A stretch of DNA of 13,419 bases, from assembly GCA_025963955.1 (NCBI GenBank), contig JAOPZU010000275.1:1-13419 (forward strand), read 5' to 3'. The position numbers and the translations under genes are program-made. The notes beneath the pieces were generated by a model that saw only the letters and a program-made list of their open reading frames with translations, was not told the origin of the DNA and did not search any database. The stretch comes from Solirubrobacterales bacterium (GTDB lineage: Bacteria; Actinomycetota; Thermoleophilia; Solirubrobacterales; Solirubrobacteraceae). Below, in pieces: positions 1-6,852 of the stretch; the stretch's first letter is position 1, and each line of letters begins with the position of its first letter.

Positions 1-819
1 CTCTGCAAGCAGCTGCCGGGCCGCCTCTTCACGAACCTCTTCGGCGTCCCGGAGGGCGAGCTGCGCGACGAGGTCATGGACTGCGCGGAGGACATGGCGT
101 CCTGGAGCGACGAGGAGATGTGCGCCGGCAAGGAGCCGATCGAGCTCTTCGGGGACGCGTCCTTCCGCCTGAACGACATCGCGCTCGAGCTCATCGAGGA
201 GCGCCGCAAGAACCCGCAGGACGACCTGCTCACCTGGGTCTGCCAGGCGCAGACCGAGGACGGCGTGCTCGAGGACTGGGAGGTCGGCTCCTTCTTCTCC
301 CTGCTCTCGGCCGCCGCGAACGACACCACGCGCCACACGATGGCCCACACCATCTGGGCCTTCGATCGCTTCCCCGAGCAGAAGGCGCTGTGGCAGAAGA
401 CGCTGAACGACCCCGCCGCCGGCGAGCTGCTGGCCGAGGAGGCTGTCCGCTGGGCCTCCCCGCTCATGCACTTCCGCCGTCAGGTGACCACGGACATCGA
501 GTTCGGCGGCGTGGAGATGAAGGCGGGCGACAAGGTCGCCCTCTGGTACTGCTCGGGCAACCGCGACGAGCAGGCCTTCACGGACCCGATGAAGTTCGAC
601 ATCCAGCGCACCCCGAACCGCCACGTCGGCTTCGGCGGCGGCGGCCCGCACTACTGCATGGGCGCCGCCCTGGCCCGCCTCACGCTGCGGTCGATCTTCA
701 AGGAGGTCTACAGCCGGATGCCGGACCTGAAGGTCGTCGGCGAGCCGGACTTCCTCGACGCCAACGTCGTGCACGGCGTCAAGCGCCTGCCGGCGGTCTG
801 GACGCCGGAGAAGCGCTGA
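1..819 (+). CDS. cytochrome P450, 5'-truncated by window edge
   Basis: This is the C-terminal 272 residues of a bacterial cytochrome P450, a heme monooxygenase that hydroxylates an organic substrate using electrons from a ferredoxin. The frame is open from base 1, so the N-terminus lies outside the window. Visible landmarks are the I-helix oxygen-activation motif AANDTT, the K-helix ExxR (EAVR in EEAVRWASP), and the heme loop FGGGGPHYCMG, whose ligand cysteine codon is at 655-657. The stretch FRRQVTTDIEFGG followed by WYCSGNRDE resembles the CYP125/CYP124/CYP142 group, which oxidises the ends of steroid or isoprenoid side chains. That subfamily call is from memory of the motifs and is tentative. 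A paralogue at 9952-11214 matches it along its whole length, at about half the residues by eye. It converges on the hydrolase gene at 835, so it ends its own transcription unit. The family is certain; the substrate is unknown. Confidence 0.95.
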   Translation, partial: LCKQLPGRLFTNLFGVPEGELRDEVMDCAEDMASWSDEEMCAGKEPIELFGDASFRLNDIALELIEERRKNPQDDLLTWVCQAQTEDGVLEDWEVGSFFSLLSAAANDTTRHTMAHTIWAFDRFPEQKALWQKTLNDPAAGELLAEEAVRWASPLMHFRRQVTTDIEFGGVEMKAGDKVALWYCSGNRDEQAFTDPMKFDIQRTPNRHVGFGGGGPHYCMGAALARLTLRSIFKEVYSRMPDLKVVGEPDFLDANVVHGVKRLPAVWTPEKR

Positions 820-838
820 GGACCGGCCCGGGCCTCAG
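816..838. terminator. possible bidirectional hairpin between convergent genes
   Basis: CTGAGG (816-821) is the exact reverse complement of CCTCAG (833-838). The 11-base loop contains most of the self-complementary GGCCCGGGCC (825-834). The structure spans both stop codons of the convergent P450 and hydrolase genes. There is no T-run on either side, so it is not a classic intrinsic terminator. Part of the symmetry arises simply from the two facing stop codons. Confidence 0.3.
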
Positions 839-1728
839 TCGAGCAGGAACTCGAGGTGCTTCGCGTTGAAGACCTCGGGCCGCTCGAACTGGGGCCAGTG
901 GGCGCAGTCGCTGAGGACCTCGAAGCGGACGTCGGGAATGTCCTGCGAGACCCGCTCCGCGAGATCGGTGGTCTGGCCCGGGTTGTCCTCAGTCCACAGG
1001 ACGAGGGTCGGGCGCTGCAGGCGCTGCAGCACGCCCGGCGCCATGAACTCCTCGCCGTGGTCCCCGCGGAGCATGCCGACGACGGACGACATGATCGCCG
1101 CGACGCTGTCGAGCATCCCCGGCTGCGAGTAGATCCGCAGCCGGCACTCGACCATCTCGTCCGTCATGCGGGACGGGTCGGCCACGAGCCAGTTCATCCG
1201 ATGGCGCGTGCCCTCCCGCGTGACGCCGTTGTCGCGCAGCGCGAGCGTGCGCTGCTCCAGGTCGTCCAGCTGCGCCTGCCCCGCGGCGTCCGGCCGGGCG
1301 AGCGTCCCCGTGTTCATGACGACCTTCAGCGTCCGCTCCGGATGGGCGATGCCGACCCAGGCCGCGACCATCCCGCCGAGCGATTCGCCGGAGACGTGGG
1401 CCTTCTCGATGCCGAGGGCGTCGAGCAGGTCCACGACGTGCTGCGCGTACCCCGCGACATCCGGGGCCTGGTCCGGGCGATCGGTGAAGCCGTGCCCCGG
1501 CAGGTCCAGCGCCAGCACGCGGAAGTGCTGCGAGAGCGGGCCCATGTTGCGGCAGTAGGTCTCGGCGTGGCCGCCGGTGCCGTGGATCAGCACGAGGGCC
1601 GGCAGGTCGGGTGAACCCGCCTCGATGACCCGGGTGCGCACCCCGCCGACGTCGTAGAAGCGCTCGCCGGCGCCGGACCCCAGAAGGTCCAGCCAGATCG
1701 AGGTGGTGACGGTCTCGGTGGTGCTCAT
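835..1728 (-). CDS. alpha/beta hydrolase, meta-cleavage product hydrolase type
   Basis: The predicted 297-residue enzyme belongs to the C-C bond hydrolases that split ring-fission products into a carboxylic acid and 2-hydroxypenta-2,4-dienoate (BphD, MhpC, HsaD and CmtE are relatives). The oxyanion region HGTGG is at residues 49-53, the nucleophile elbow GESLGG places Ser116, the acid is probably Asp248 (LWTEDNP), and the histidine is His277 in CAHWPQFERPEVFN, a tail typical of this family. The ATG at 1728 is chosen because it forms an ATGA overlap with the stop of the preceding gene and fits the family length. The frame continues upstream to 2148, but that part is antisense-like, arginine-rich and overlaps the class II aldolase gene. 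It is the last gene of the six-gene minus-strand operon. Which acid it releases (isobutyrate for p-cumate) is inference. Confidence 0.9.
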   Translation of the reverse strand: MSTTETVTTSIWLDLLGSGAGERFYDVGGVRTRVIEAGSPDLPALVLIHGTGGHAETYCRNMGPLSQHFRVLALDLPGHGFTDRPDQAPDVAGYAQHVVDLLDALGIEKAHVSGESLGGMVAAWVGIAHPERTLKVVMNTGTLARPDAAGQAQLDDLEQRTLALRDNGVTREGTRHRMNWLVADPSRMTDEMVECRLRIYSQPGMLDSVAAIMSSVVGMLRGDHGEEFMAPGVLQRLQRPTLVLWTEDNPGQTTDLAERVSQDIPDVRFEVLSDCAHWPQFERPEVFNAKHLEFLLD

Positions 1729-2411
1729 GCGGGTGCGTGCTCCTGGCTGAGGTAGGTCCAAAGGCGGTCGATCTGCGCGGCGGCGGGGCCGTCGGCGGCG
1801 ACGAAGGGGGCGGCCGCGGAAGCCGGGAAGGGGTCGGGTGTCCCGGCGGCGGACGCGGCGAGCAGCGCGGCGGCGTTCCGCTCGAGGAACCACGCGCGGG
1901 TGACGGCCTCGCGCACGGTGCGTCCGGCGGTCGCAGCACCGAAGCCGCGCAGCAGCACGGCGGGCGCGCCGTCCGCGACGGCGGCGAGCGCACGCCCCTG
2001 CTCGGGGGTGGTGACGGTCGTGTGGGTGTCGTACACCGGGACCGTGGCGCCCACGAAGAGCCCCATCCCGATGACGGCGGGCAACGGCCGGTTCAGCGCG
2101 CCCCACGCGAGCGTCGCCGGGCCGTGGAAGCGGGCGACGCTCCCCCACGCCGGGACCGCCGCGAGGAGGCCCAGGTGGATGGGCAGCTCCCCGGCCCTCA
2201 GCGCCGGATCGCCGTCGAGGACCGCGCCCTCGGCATCGACGCGCACGACGTCCGCGGCGGACCGCACCCGTCCCGGCCCGGCGTTGCCGGAGAGCAGGAT
2301 GCTGCCGTCGTCCAGGCGAGCGGTGAGGTGCCCGAAGGCGGTGGTCAGTCCCTCGCCGTCGAGGATCGCGCAGCCCGTGAGCAGGTCGGCGAGCGCCGCC
2401 TCGCGCTGCAT
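1725..2411 (-). CDS. class II aldolase/adducin-fold protein, probable ring-fission-product or dihydroxyarenoate decarboxylase
   Basis: This 228-residue protein has the class II aldolase/adducin fold: an N-terminal GHLTAR (27-32), RAGELPIHLGLLAAVP (72-87) and a VTTPEQG segment near 133-139. In aromatic-acid pathways, members of this family act as decarboxylases: CmtD/PsbD for p-cumate and PhtC/PadC for phthalate. Its place between Rieske dioxygenase genes and a meta-cleavage hydrolase fits that role better than sugar-phosphate cleavage. Compared with the fuculose-phosphate aldolase metal site, Glu75 and His96 are kept. The first His of the HxH motif is Arg94, and the His of the usual LLxNHG is Phe157 (LLRGFG), so metal binding is altered or lost. 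The start ATG overlaps the beta-subunit stop by one base (TGATG) and its stop overlaps the hydrolase start by four. The fold is confident; the activity is inferred from context. Confidence 0.82.
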   Translation of the reverse strand: MQREAALADLLTGCAILDGEGLTTAFGHLTARLDDGSILLSGNAGPGRVRSAADVVRVDAEGAVLDGDPALRAGELPIHLGLLAAVPAWGSVARFHGPATLAWGALNRPLPAVIGMGLFVGATVPVYDTHTTVTTPEQGRALAAVADGAPAVLLRGFGAATAGRTVREAVTRAWFLERNAAALLAASAAGTPDPFPASAAAPFVAADGPAAAQIDRLWTYLSQEHAPA

Positions 2412-2917
2412 CAGAAGACCATGCTGATCGAGCCGTTCGGGCTCAGCCGCTCGAGGTCGAGCTCGGCCCGGCGGCCGCGGATGCGCAAGCCGTCCGGCGT
2501 CCGCACGAGCTCGTGCTCGTAGCGCCCGACGAACTGGTCCTGCTGGCCGTGACGGAAGCGGTGCACGACGACCGTCGCGGTGACCGTCAGGCCGTCCTCG
2601 TCGTGGGCGAGCACGCGGACGTTCGTGATGAGGCGGCGCGTGCGCGAGGACGGGAACTCGCGGTGGGCGTGGCGCGACTTCAGGCGGTTGACCCGCCAGT
2701 AGAGGCGCGTGTGGTCATCGTCGACGAGCGTCAGCGTCGTGCGCGGGTCGCCGCCCGGACGGTCGGTGGACGGCACGACGTAGCGGCAGTCCTCGGTGAA
2801 CAGCGCGAGCCACTCATCCATCTGCCAGGCGTCGAGCAGCGCGGCCTCCTGGAAGAGGAACTCCTCGGCCTCCAGGCGGAGGAGCATGCGCTCGGTGAGG
2901 GTGTGCGTGGTGCTCAT
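2411..2917 (-). CDS. aromatic ring-hydroxylating dioxygenase, beta (small) subunit
   Basis: The 168-residue protein looks like the small, structural subunit of Rieske ring-hydroxylating dioxygenases (NTF2/SnoaL-like fold), which pairs with the alpha subunit in an alpha3beta3 hexamer. Typical features are the early EAxLLDAWQMDEWLALFTED segment (residues 25-43), the YVVPSTDR region (46-53), the central DDDHTRLYWRVNRL (66-79), SRTRRLITNVRV (91-102) and the closing RRAELDLERL. The ATG at 2917 overlaps the SDR stop by four bases (ATGA), and the protein then has the family's usual length. The frame is open much further upstream, to 4030, but that extension is a shadow of the SDR and alpha-subunit genes. 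Unusually, the SDR gene lies between the alpha and beta genes rather than after both. The subunit assignment rests on sequence pattern and the nearby alpha gene. Confidence 0.9.
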   Translation of the reverse strand: MSTTHTLTERMLLRLEAEEFLFQEAALLDAWQMDEWLALFTEDCRYVVPSTDRPGGDPRTTLTLVDDDHTRLYWRVNRLKSRHAHREFPSSRTRRLITNVRVLAHDEDGLTVTATVVVHRFRHGQQDQFVGRYEHELVRTPDGLRIRGRRAELDLERLSPNGSISMVF

Positions 2918-3630
2918 GACATGCTGCTCCCGCCGTTGACGCTGATGATCTGCCCGGTGACGAAGGAGGCGTCCGGGGAGGCGATGAAGCGGACCACCGC
3001 GGCGACCTCCTCGACGGTCCCGGCGCGGCCCGTGGGGATGAGCGCGACGGCCTCCTCGATCATCGCGTTCCACTCCTGGGAGTAGCCGGACGGGTCCGCG
3101 AGCATCCCCTTCACGGCGTCCGTCGCGATGATCGACGGGGCGACGCAGTTGACCGTGATGCCGCGCGGCGCGAGCTCCCGCGCCAGGCCGGTGGTCAGGC
3201 CGTGGACGCCGCCCTTGGCCGCGTTGTACATCGCGTGCAGGGAGAGGCCGTTGCGCACGGACTCCGCGCCGATGTTGACGATCCGCCCGCCCGGGGACGG
3301 TAGGTGCGGGATCGCCGCCTGCGTGCAGTGGATCGCCGTCAGGAGGTTGCCGGCGATCGTCTTCGTGATCGACTCCTCGTCGTGGTCGACGAAGGCGCGC
3401 AGGACGCCGCCGCCGGCGTTGTTGACGAGCAGGTCCAGGCGGCCGTGGCGCTCGAGCACCGTGTCGACCGCCGCGGCGGCTCCGGCGGACGTCGACAGGT
3501 CGCCCACGACGTCCGCGTCCCCGCCGAGGTCCGCGACGAGCACGGTCCAGCCGTCGTCCTGCAGGGTCGTGACGATGGCCGCCCCGATGCCCCCGGGAGC
3601 GCCGCCGCCCGTGACGAGCGCGACCTTCAT
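2914..3630 (-). CDS. short-chain dehydrogenase/reductase, probable cis-dihydrodiol dehydrogenase
   Basis: This 238-residue classical SDR probably oxidises the cis-diol made by the neighbouring Rieske dioxygenase to a catechol, with NAD+ (roles like CmtB or BenD). The cofactor motif is TGGGAPGGIG (residues 7-16), two residues longer than the usual TGxxxGIG. Asp34 after the second strand favours NAD+ over NADP+. NNAG is at 70-73 and the catalytic Tyr135-xxx-Lys139 is in YNAAK. At the aligned catalytic serine position, NISS of ordinary SDRs is NIGA here, with Ser124 two residues later. The C-terminal ASFVTGQIISVNGG is typical. I chose the ATG at 3630, whose A is shared with the alpha-subunit TGA (TGATG). 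A TTG one codon upstream (3633) is possible. The next gene overlaps it by four bases. The substrate is inferred from context. Confidence 0.9.
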   Translation of the reverse strand: MKVALVTGGGAPGGIGAAIVTTLQDDGWTVLVADLGGDADVVGDLSTSAGAAAAVDTVLERHGRLDLLVNNAGGGVLRAFVDHDEESITKTIAGNLLTAIHCTQAAIPHLPSPGGRIVNIGAESVRNGLSLHAMYNAAKGGVHGLTTGLARELAPRGITVNCVAPSIIATDAVKGMLADPSGYSQEWNAMIEEAVALIPTGRAGTVEEVAAVVRFIASPDASFVTGQIISVNGGSSMS

Positions 3631-5012
3631 CAACCGGCGACCGGACGAGCGAGCCCCTGGGCGAGCTCGTCCCCGGGACCCGAGCCGCTAGGCGAGGCGT
3701 CCCGCTTCCAGCCCGGCGCGGCGTGCTCGACCGCGTCGGCCGGGGGAGCGTCGTTCCAGTCGTCGATCTCCACGCCCGACATCTGCGCCGCCCACTGCCG
3801 CCACCAGGTCCGCATCTGCAGCTCGTCGTCCATCTGGGCCTCGCGCAGCATGCCGCGCGAGATGTCGTTGTACTGCTCGCCGCCGGCGTTGAAGCCGAGC
3901 TGGCAGGACTCGAGCGCCTCCACGTCGTCCGGGGTCGCGAAGCCGCCCGGCCCGAGGAACTCGAGGAAGTTCTGCAGCCGCGTCTCCAGGCGGTCCCCCT
4001 GCTCCTCGACGGGTGCGACGGCCCAGGCATCGATCTCCATCATGTCCGGCGCGATCGGGTTGATCGTCCGGATCGTCGCGGCCATGATGTCGTTGATCAC
4101 GAGGTTGGGGTAGATGATCATGTTGCGGTTCCACTCGGAGATCCGCTCGGCGCGATCGGTCCCGAGGCGCTCGACCAGATCGGCCTTCGTCGCCTCGATC
4201 TCCGGCTTCGCGGCCTCCCCCATCTGCGGCGCCCAGCGCGCGACGGGGCGGCCCCAGGGGGACCAGTACTCGATGACCGCGTGGCCGTTGCCGAGCGAGT
4301 AGCCGCGGCCGTGCAGCTTCTTCCCGCCGGCGCCCAGGCCGCCCGCCCCGATCACGTAGTCGAAGTAGGTCTGGTGGGTCGGCATGCCGTGGTAGCCGTC
4401 GACCGAGTTCTCCACCAGCAGCTTCCAGTTCGCCCGCATCGAGTACTTGTGCGAGCCGTCGACGACCCGCAGCTGCCCCGAGGGCGACTGGTCGATGAGG
4501 ATGTCGATGAACTCCTTCGCGCCCGCGAGCCAGTCCTCGATGGACATGATGTCCGCCTTGAAGCTCATGAACCACAGGCCGCGGTACTGCTCCAGCCGCG
4601 GCACGGGCGTGAGCGAGCGGTCGGCCTTGTCGAAGCAGCCATCCGCGTAGGCGTCCTTGCCCGGGATGCCGACGAGCGCGCCCTGGGTGTCGAAGGTCCA
4701 CGCGTGGTAGAAGCACTGGAACGCCTTCGCGGTGCCGGAGTCCTGCCGGCAGACGATCGCGCCGCGATGCGGGCAGGCGTTGTGGAACGCGCGCACCTCG
4801 CCGTCCCGCGAGCGGACGAAGATGATCGAGCGCCCGCCGACGTTCCGGCGCACGTAGTCGCCCTCGCCGGCGATCTCCGAGTCGTGGCCGAGGTAGAGCC
4901 ACGACTGCGCGAAGACTTTGGCCATCTCCCGGCGCCAGACCTTCTCGTCCGTCATCGCCGAGCGGTCGACGCGGAAGACCCCGCGCTGCTTGTCGTCGAC
5001 GACGTAGTCCAT
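3630..5012 (-). CDS. Rieske aromatic ring-hydroxylating dioxygenase, alpha (large) subunit
   Basis: This 460-residue protein is the catalytic subunit of a Rieske non-heme iron dioxygenase, which adds both atoms of O2 to an aromatic ring to give a cis-dihydrodiol. The [2Fe-2S] ligands are Cys80 and His82 (CPHRG) and Cys100 and His103 (CFYHAW). The catalytic domain carries the electron-bridging Asp205 and iron ligands His208 and His213 (DGYHGMPTH). The third ligand is Asp362 or Asp363 in GPGGFATPDDVEALE. That last segment and the context recall p-cumate and benzoate/toluate-type dioxygenases, so an aromatic carboxylate is the likely substrate; this is inference. The start at 5012 is an ATG three bases after the extradiol gene's stop, preceded by a GAAGGTGG Shine-Dalgarno-like stretch inside that gene. 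The last 25 or so residues are Gly/Ser/Pro-rich and probably disordered. Ferredoxin and reductase partners are not encoded in the window. Confidence 0.95.
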   Translation of the reverse strand: MDYVVDDKQRGVFRVDRSAMTDEKVWRREMAKVFAQSWLYLGHDSEIAGEGDYVRRNVGGRSIIFVRSRDGEVRAFHNACPHRGAIVCRQDSGTAKAFQCFYHAWTFDTQGALVGIPGKDAYADGCFDKADRSLTPVPRLEQYRGLWFMSFKADIMSIEDWLAGAKEFIDILIDQSPSGQLRVVDGSHKYSMRANWKLLVENSVDGYHGMPTHQTYFDYVIGAGGLGAGGKKLHGRGYSLGNGHAVIEYWSPWGRPVARWAPQMGEAAKPEIEATKADLVERLGTDRAERISEWNRNMIIYPNLVINDIMAATIRTINPIAPDMMEIDAWAVAPVEEQGDRLETRLQNFLEFLGPGGFATPDDVEALESCQLGFNAGGEQYNDISRGMLREAQMDDELQMRTWWRQWAAQMSGVEIDDWNDAPPADAVEHAAPGWKRDASPSGSGPGDELAQGLARPVAG

Positions 5013-5015
5013 GGC

Positions 5016-5969
5016 TCAGGCCACCTTCTCGGGCTCGCCCAGCCGGGTGCCCTCGGCGAAGGAGGGCGGCAGCGGCGTGCCCCACATCGAGTTGCCGAGG
5101 TGGCCGATCTCCGGACCCCACTCGATCGCCTTCCAGTCCGGGTCGAAGATGAGCATGCCGCCCGTCCAGATCTCGACGCGGTTGCCCGACGGCTCGCGGA
5201 AGTAGAGGAAGGTCGCGCCCGACGTGCCGTGCTTGCCCGGACCCCACTCGAGCTCGAAGCCGTGGTCGACGAGGATCGTCGCGGCCTTGGTGACCTCGTC
5301 GACCGTGTCGGCGTAGTAGGCGATGTGGTGCAGCAGGCCGCCGGTCTGCTGGGCGTTGCGCGTGACGGCGGTCTCGTGCGAGACGTTGTTGCAGGAGAGC
5401 CACGAGCCCCAGCGCACGCCGTCCGCGGCCTTGACGAAGTAGTTGTGGCGGATGCCGAGGACCTCGGTGAGGAACTCCTGCTCCGCGACGACGTCGTTGG
5501 CGATGAAGGTGACGTGGTCGAAGCGGCGCGGCGCCGCGCCCTTCAGCGGGATGCGCGAGGGATGGCTGGCCATCCGCGAGACCTGGTCGCCCGTCGCCTG
5601 GTAGGCGTCGACCTCCCAGTAGAGCTCGAAGGGGAGCCCGCCTGGGGTCGTGAAGCGGTAGGAGTCGCCGTGGCCCTCGTTGTCCGCCGCGGCGCGCGAC
5701 TCGACCGCGATGCCGAGGCCCTCCAGCCGGCCCTTGATCTCGTCGGCGTCGGCCTGCGTCGGCGTGCGCCAGCCCAGGTGCGCGAGGCCCGACTCCGGGG
5801 CCTGCGTCAGCTGCAGCGTGTGGAAGTCCCAGTCCTGCCAGGCGCGCAGGAAGACGGCGTCGTCCCGCTCCTCGGAGACCTGCAGGCCCATGATGTCCAC
5901 GAAGAAGGCGCGCGAGGCGGCCAGGTCGGTGACGAGCAGTTCGGCGTGGCCCAGGTGGGTGATCGGCAT
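5016..5969 (-). CDS. type I extradiol (catechol 2,3-dioxygenase-like) ring-cleavage dioxygenase
   Basis: The 317-residue protein has two vicinal-oxygen-chelate domains (about 1-125 and 147-275), as in catechol 2,3-dioxygenases, and cleaves a catechol next to the diol. The C-terminal domain keeps the Fe(II) ligands His152 (FDHVTF), His215 (LLHHIAYY) and Glu266 (NRVEIW), numbering almost identical to XylE (153, 214, 265). The outer-sphere residues His198 (VSHET) and Tyr256 (FLYF) are also kept. In this cluster it would open the dihydroxy-arenoate made by the Rieske enzyme and SDR, as CmtC does for 2,3-dihydroxy-p-cumate; the exact substrate is not readable. It is the first gene of the operon. 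The ATG at 5969 follows a strong GGAGGAAG ribosome binding site. The 3-base gap to the alpha-subunit gene implies one transcript. Confidence 0.93.
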   Translation of the reverse strand: MPITHLGHAELLVTDLAASRAFFVDIMGLQVSEERDDAVFLRAWQDWDFHTLQLTQAPESGLAHLGWRTPTQADADEIKGRLEGLGIAVESRAAADNEGHGDSYRFTTPGGLPFELYWEVDAYQATGDQVSRMASHPSRIPLKGAAPRRFDHVTFIANDVVAEQEFLTEVLGIRHNYFVKAADGVRWGSWLSCNNVSHETAVTRNAQQTGGLLHHIAYYADTVDEVTKAATILVDHGFELEWGPGKHGTSGATFLYFREPSGNRVEIWTGGMLIFDPDWKAIEWGPEIGHLGNSMWGTPLPPSFAEGTRLGEPEKVA

Positions 5970-5976
5970 GCGGGAG

Positions 5977-5984
5977 CTTCCTCC
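5977..5984 (-). promoter_or_regulatory. ribosome binding site of the extradiol dioxygenase gene
   Basis: On the minus strand this reads GGAGGAAG, seven to eight bases before the ATG at 5969. It is the strongest Shine-Dalgarno sequence in the minus-strand operon, which fits this being the first gene; later genes rely on overlapping stops and starts. Confidence 0.75.
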
Positions 5985-6022
5985 GGATCGGCCGCGGACG
6001 GCCAGGGGGACGGGTGGGTCGG

Positions 6023-6063
6023 AACGATCGTTATCCGTATCGGCGCGGCGCGGACCGGCGCAA
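6023..6063 (-). promoter_or_regulatory. candidate operon promoter with operator palindrome
   Basis: Between the IclR gene and the extradiol gene lies the perfect 10-base palindrome AACGATCGTT (6023-6032), inside a looser CGGA...TCCG frame (6020-6037). Just upstream on the minus strand, TACGGA (6039-6034) could be a -10 box with TTGCGC (6063-6058) as -35 at 18-base spacing. In that case the palindrome would sit at the transcription start, a natural place for a repressor such as the adjacent IclR protein. The promoter boxes are weak matches and the -35 falls in the loop of a hairpin, so this is a suggestion only. Confidence 0.35.
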
Positions 6064-6073
6064 CGCCGGTCCG
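6051..6073. terminator. strong GC hairpin after the IclR gene
   Basis: CGGACCGGCG (6051-6060) and CGCCGGTCCG (6064-6073) form a perfect 10-bp stem with the 3-base loop CAA. It begins five bases after the IclR stop codon (TAG at 6081-6079). No T-run follows on the minus strand, as is common for terminators in high-GC actinobacteria. It could separate IclR transcription from the catabolic operon, act as an attenuator, or be a protein-binding site. Confidence 0.5.
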
Positions 6074-6078
6074 GTTAT

Positions 6079-6852
6079 CTAGGACATGTCCGGCACGTCC
6101 GCCAGATCCGGTGCGCGCAGCTGCCGGGTCACGCCGTCGGCCGCGTTCACGACCGTGCTGCGGTAGGCGTCCTCCCGCTCGCGGAATCGCGGGGTCGGCG
6201 CGGAGATGCTCATCGCCGCCACCACCCGGCCCTCGGCGTCGGCGATCGGCGCCGCCACGCAGGACAACCCGCGCTGCACCTCCTCCCGGTCGAAGGCGAC
6301 GCCGTCCCGGCGGATGCGGTGCAGCTCCGCGTACAGCGCCCCCCGCTCGCAGATGGTGGCCGGCGTCAGCTGCGGCATCCCGTGCTCGTCGAGCACCGCG
6401 TCGATGTCGACCGGCTGCAGGTGCGCGAGCAGCAGCTTCCCGACCCCGCTGCAGTGGGCCGGAAGCGTGGCTCCCACGCCGGAGACGGGCACTTTCGCCG
6501 CGCGGACGCCCGGCACCCGGTCGACGTACACGACCCGTCCGGCGTCAAGGGCGGCGACGTGGATCATCTCCCCGCAGTGGCGCGCCAGGCGTACCGCCAT
6601 CGCGTGGGCCAGCGGCCGGAACGGGGTGTTGCCGGTGACGAGGCGCTCGAGCGTCAGCGCCCGCCAGCCGATGGCGTACCGCCCGCCGGGCCCGCGCCGG
6701 AGCAGGCCGATCTCGGCCATCGAGCTCAGCAGCAGGTGCGCCTTGGACTTGCTCATCGCGAGCCGGGCCGCGACCTCCGTCGGCCCCAGCTCACCGTGGT
6801 CCAGGTCGTACAGGTCGAGGATCCGCCCGACGTTCTTGACGGTCAGCAGCAT
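6079..6852 (-). CDS. IclR-family transcriptional regulator
   Basis: This 257-residue protein is an IclR-type regulator, probably the local controller of the aromatic pathway. The N-terminal winged helix-turn-helix covers about residues 1-60 (VKNVGRILDLYDL, then the recognition-helix region LAMSKSKAHLLLSSM and the wing GGRYAIG). The C-terminal effector-binding domain carries the family signatures LPAHCSGVGKLLLA and RDGVAFDREEVQRGLSCVAAPI. The chosen start is the ATG at 6852. A TTG at 6864 would add four residues, but it would overlap a possible -10 box, TAGTTT (6868-6863). The gene lies between the two catabolic arms, reads in the same direction as the upper-pathway operon, and diverges from the hydratase. 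IclR proteins of aromatic pathways can be activators (PcaR, PobR type) or repressors; the effector here is probably a pathway intermediate. The family is certain; the target genes are inferred. Confidence 0.93.
   Translation of the reverse strand: MLLTVKNVGRILDLYDLDHGELGPTEVAARLAMSKSKAHLLLSSMAEIGLLRRGPGGRYAIGWRALTLERLVTGNTPFRPLAHAMAVRLARHCGEMIHVAALDAGRVVYVDRVPGVRAAKVPVSGVGATLPAHCSGVGKLLLAHLQPVDIDAVLDEHGMPQLTPATICERGALYAELHRIRRDGVAFDREEVQRGLSCVAAPIADAEGRVVAAMSISAPTPRFREREDAYRSTVVNAADGVTRQLRAPDLADVPDMS

Noticed and set aside
1729..2148. Longer N-terminus for the alpha/beta hydrolase
   Set aside because: It would overlap most of the class II aldolase-fold gene, with arginine-rich shadow sequence. 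The ATGA junction at 1725-1728 and normal family length support the start at 1728.
3723..6638. A 971-codon open frame on the plus strand, opposite the Rieske alpha, extradiol and IclR genes
   Set aside because: Its translation is low-complexity and rich in Arg, Val, Asp, Ala and Pro, with no recognisable domain. It is antisense to three clear enzyme or regulator genes, and long antisense frames are expected at this GC content.
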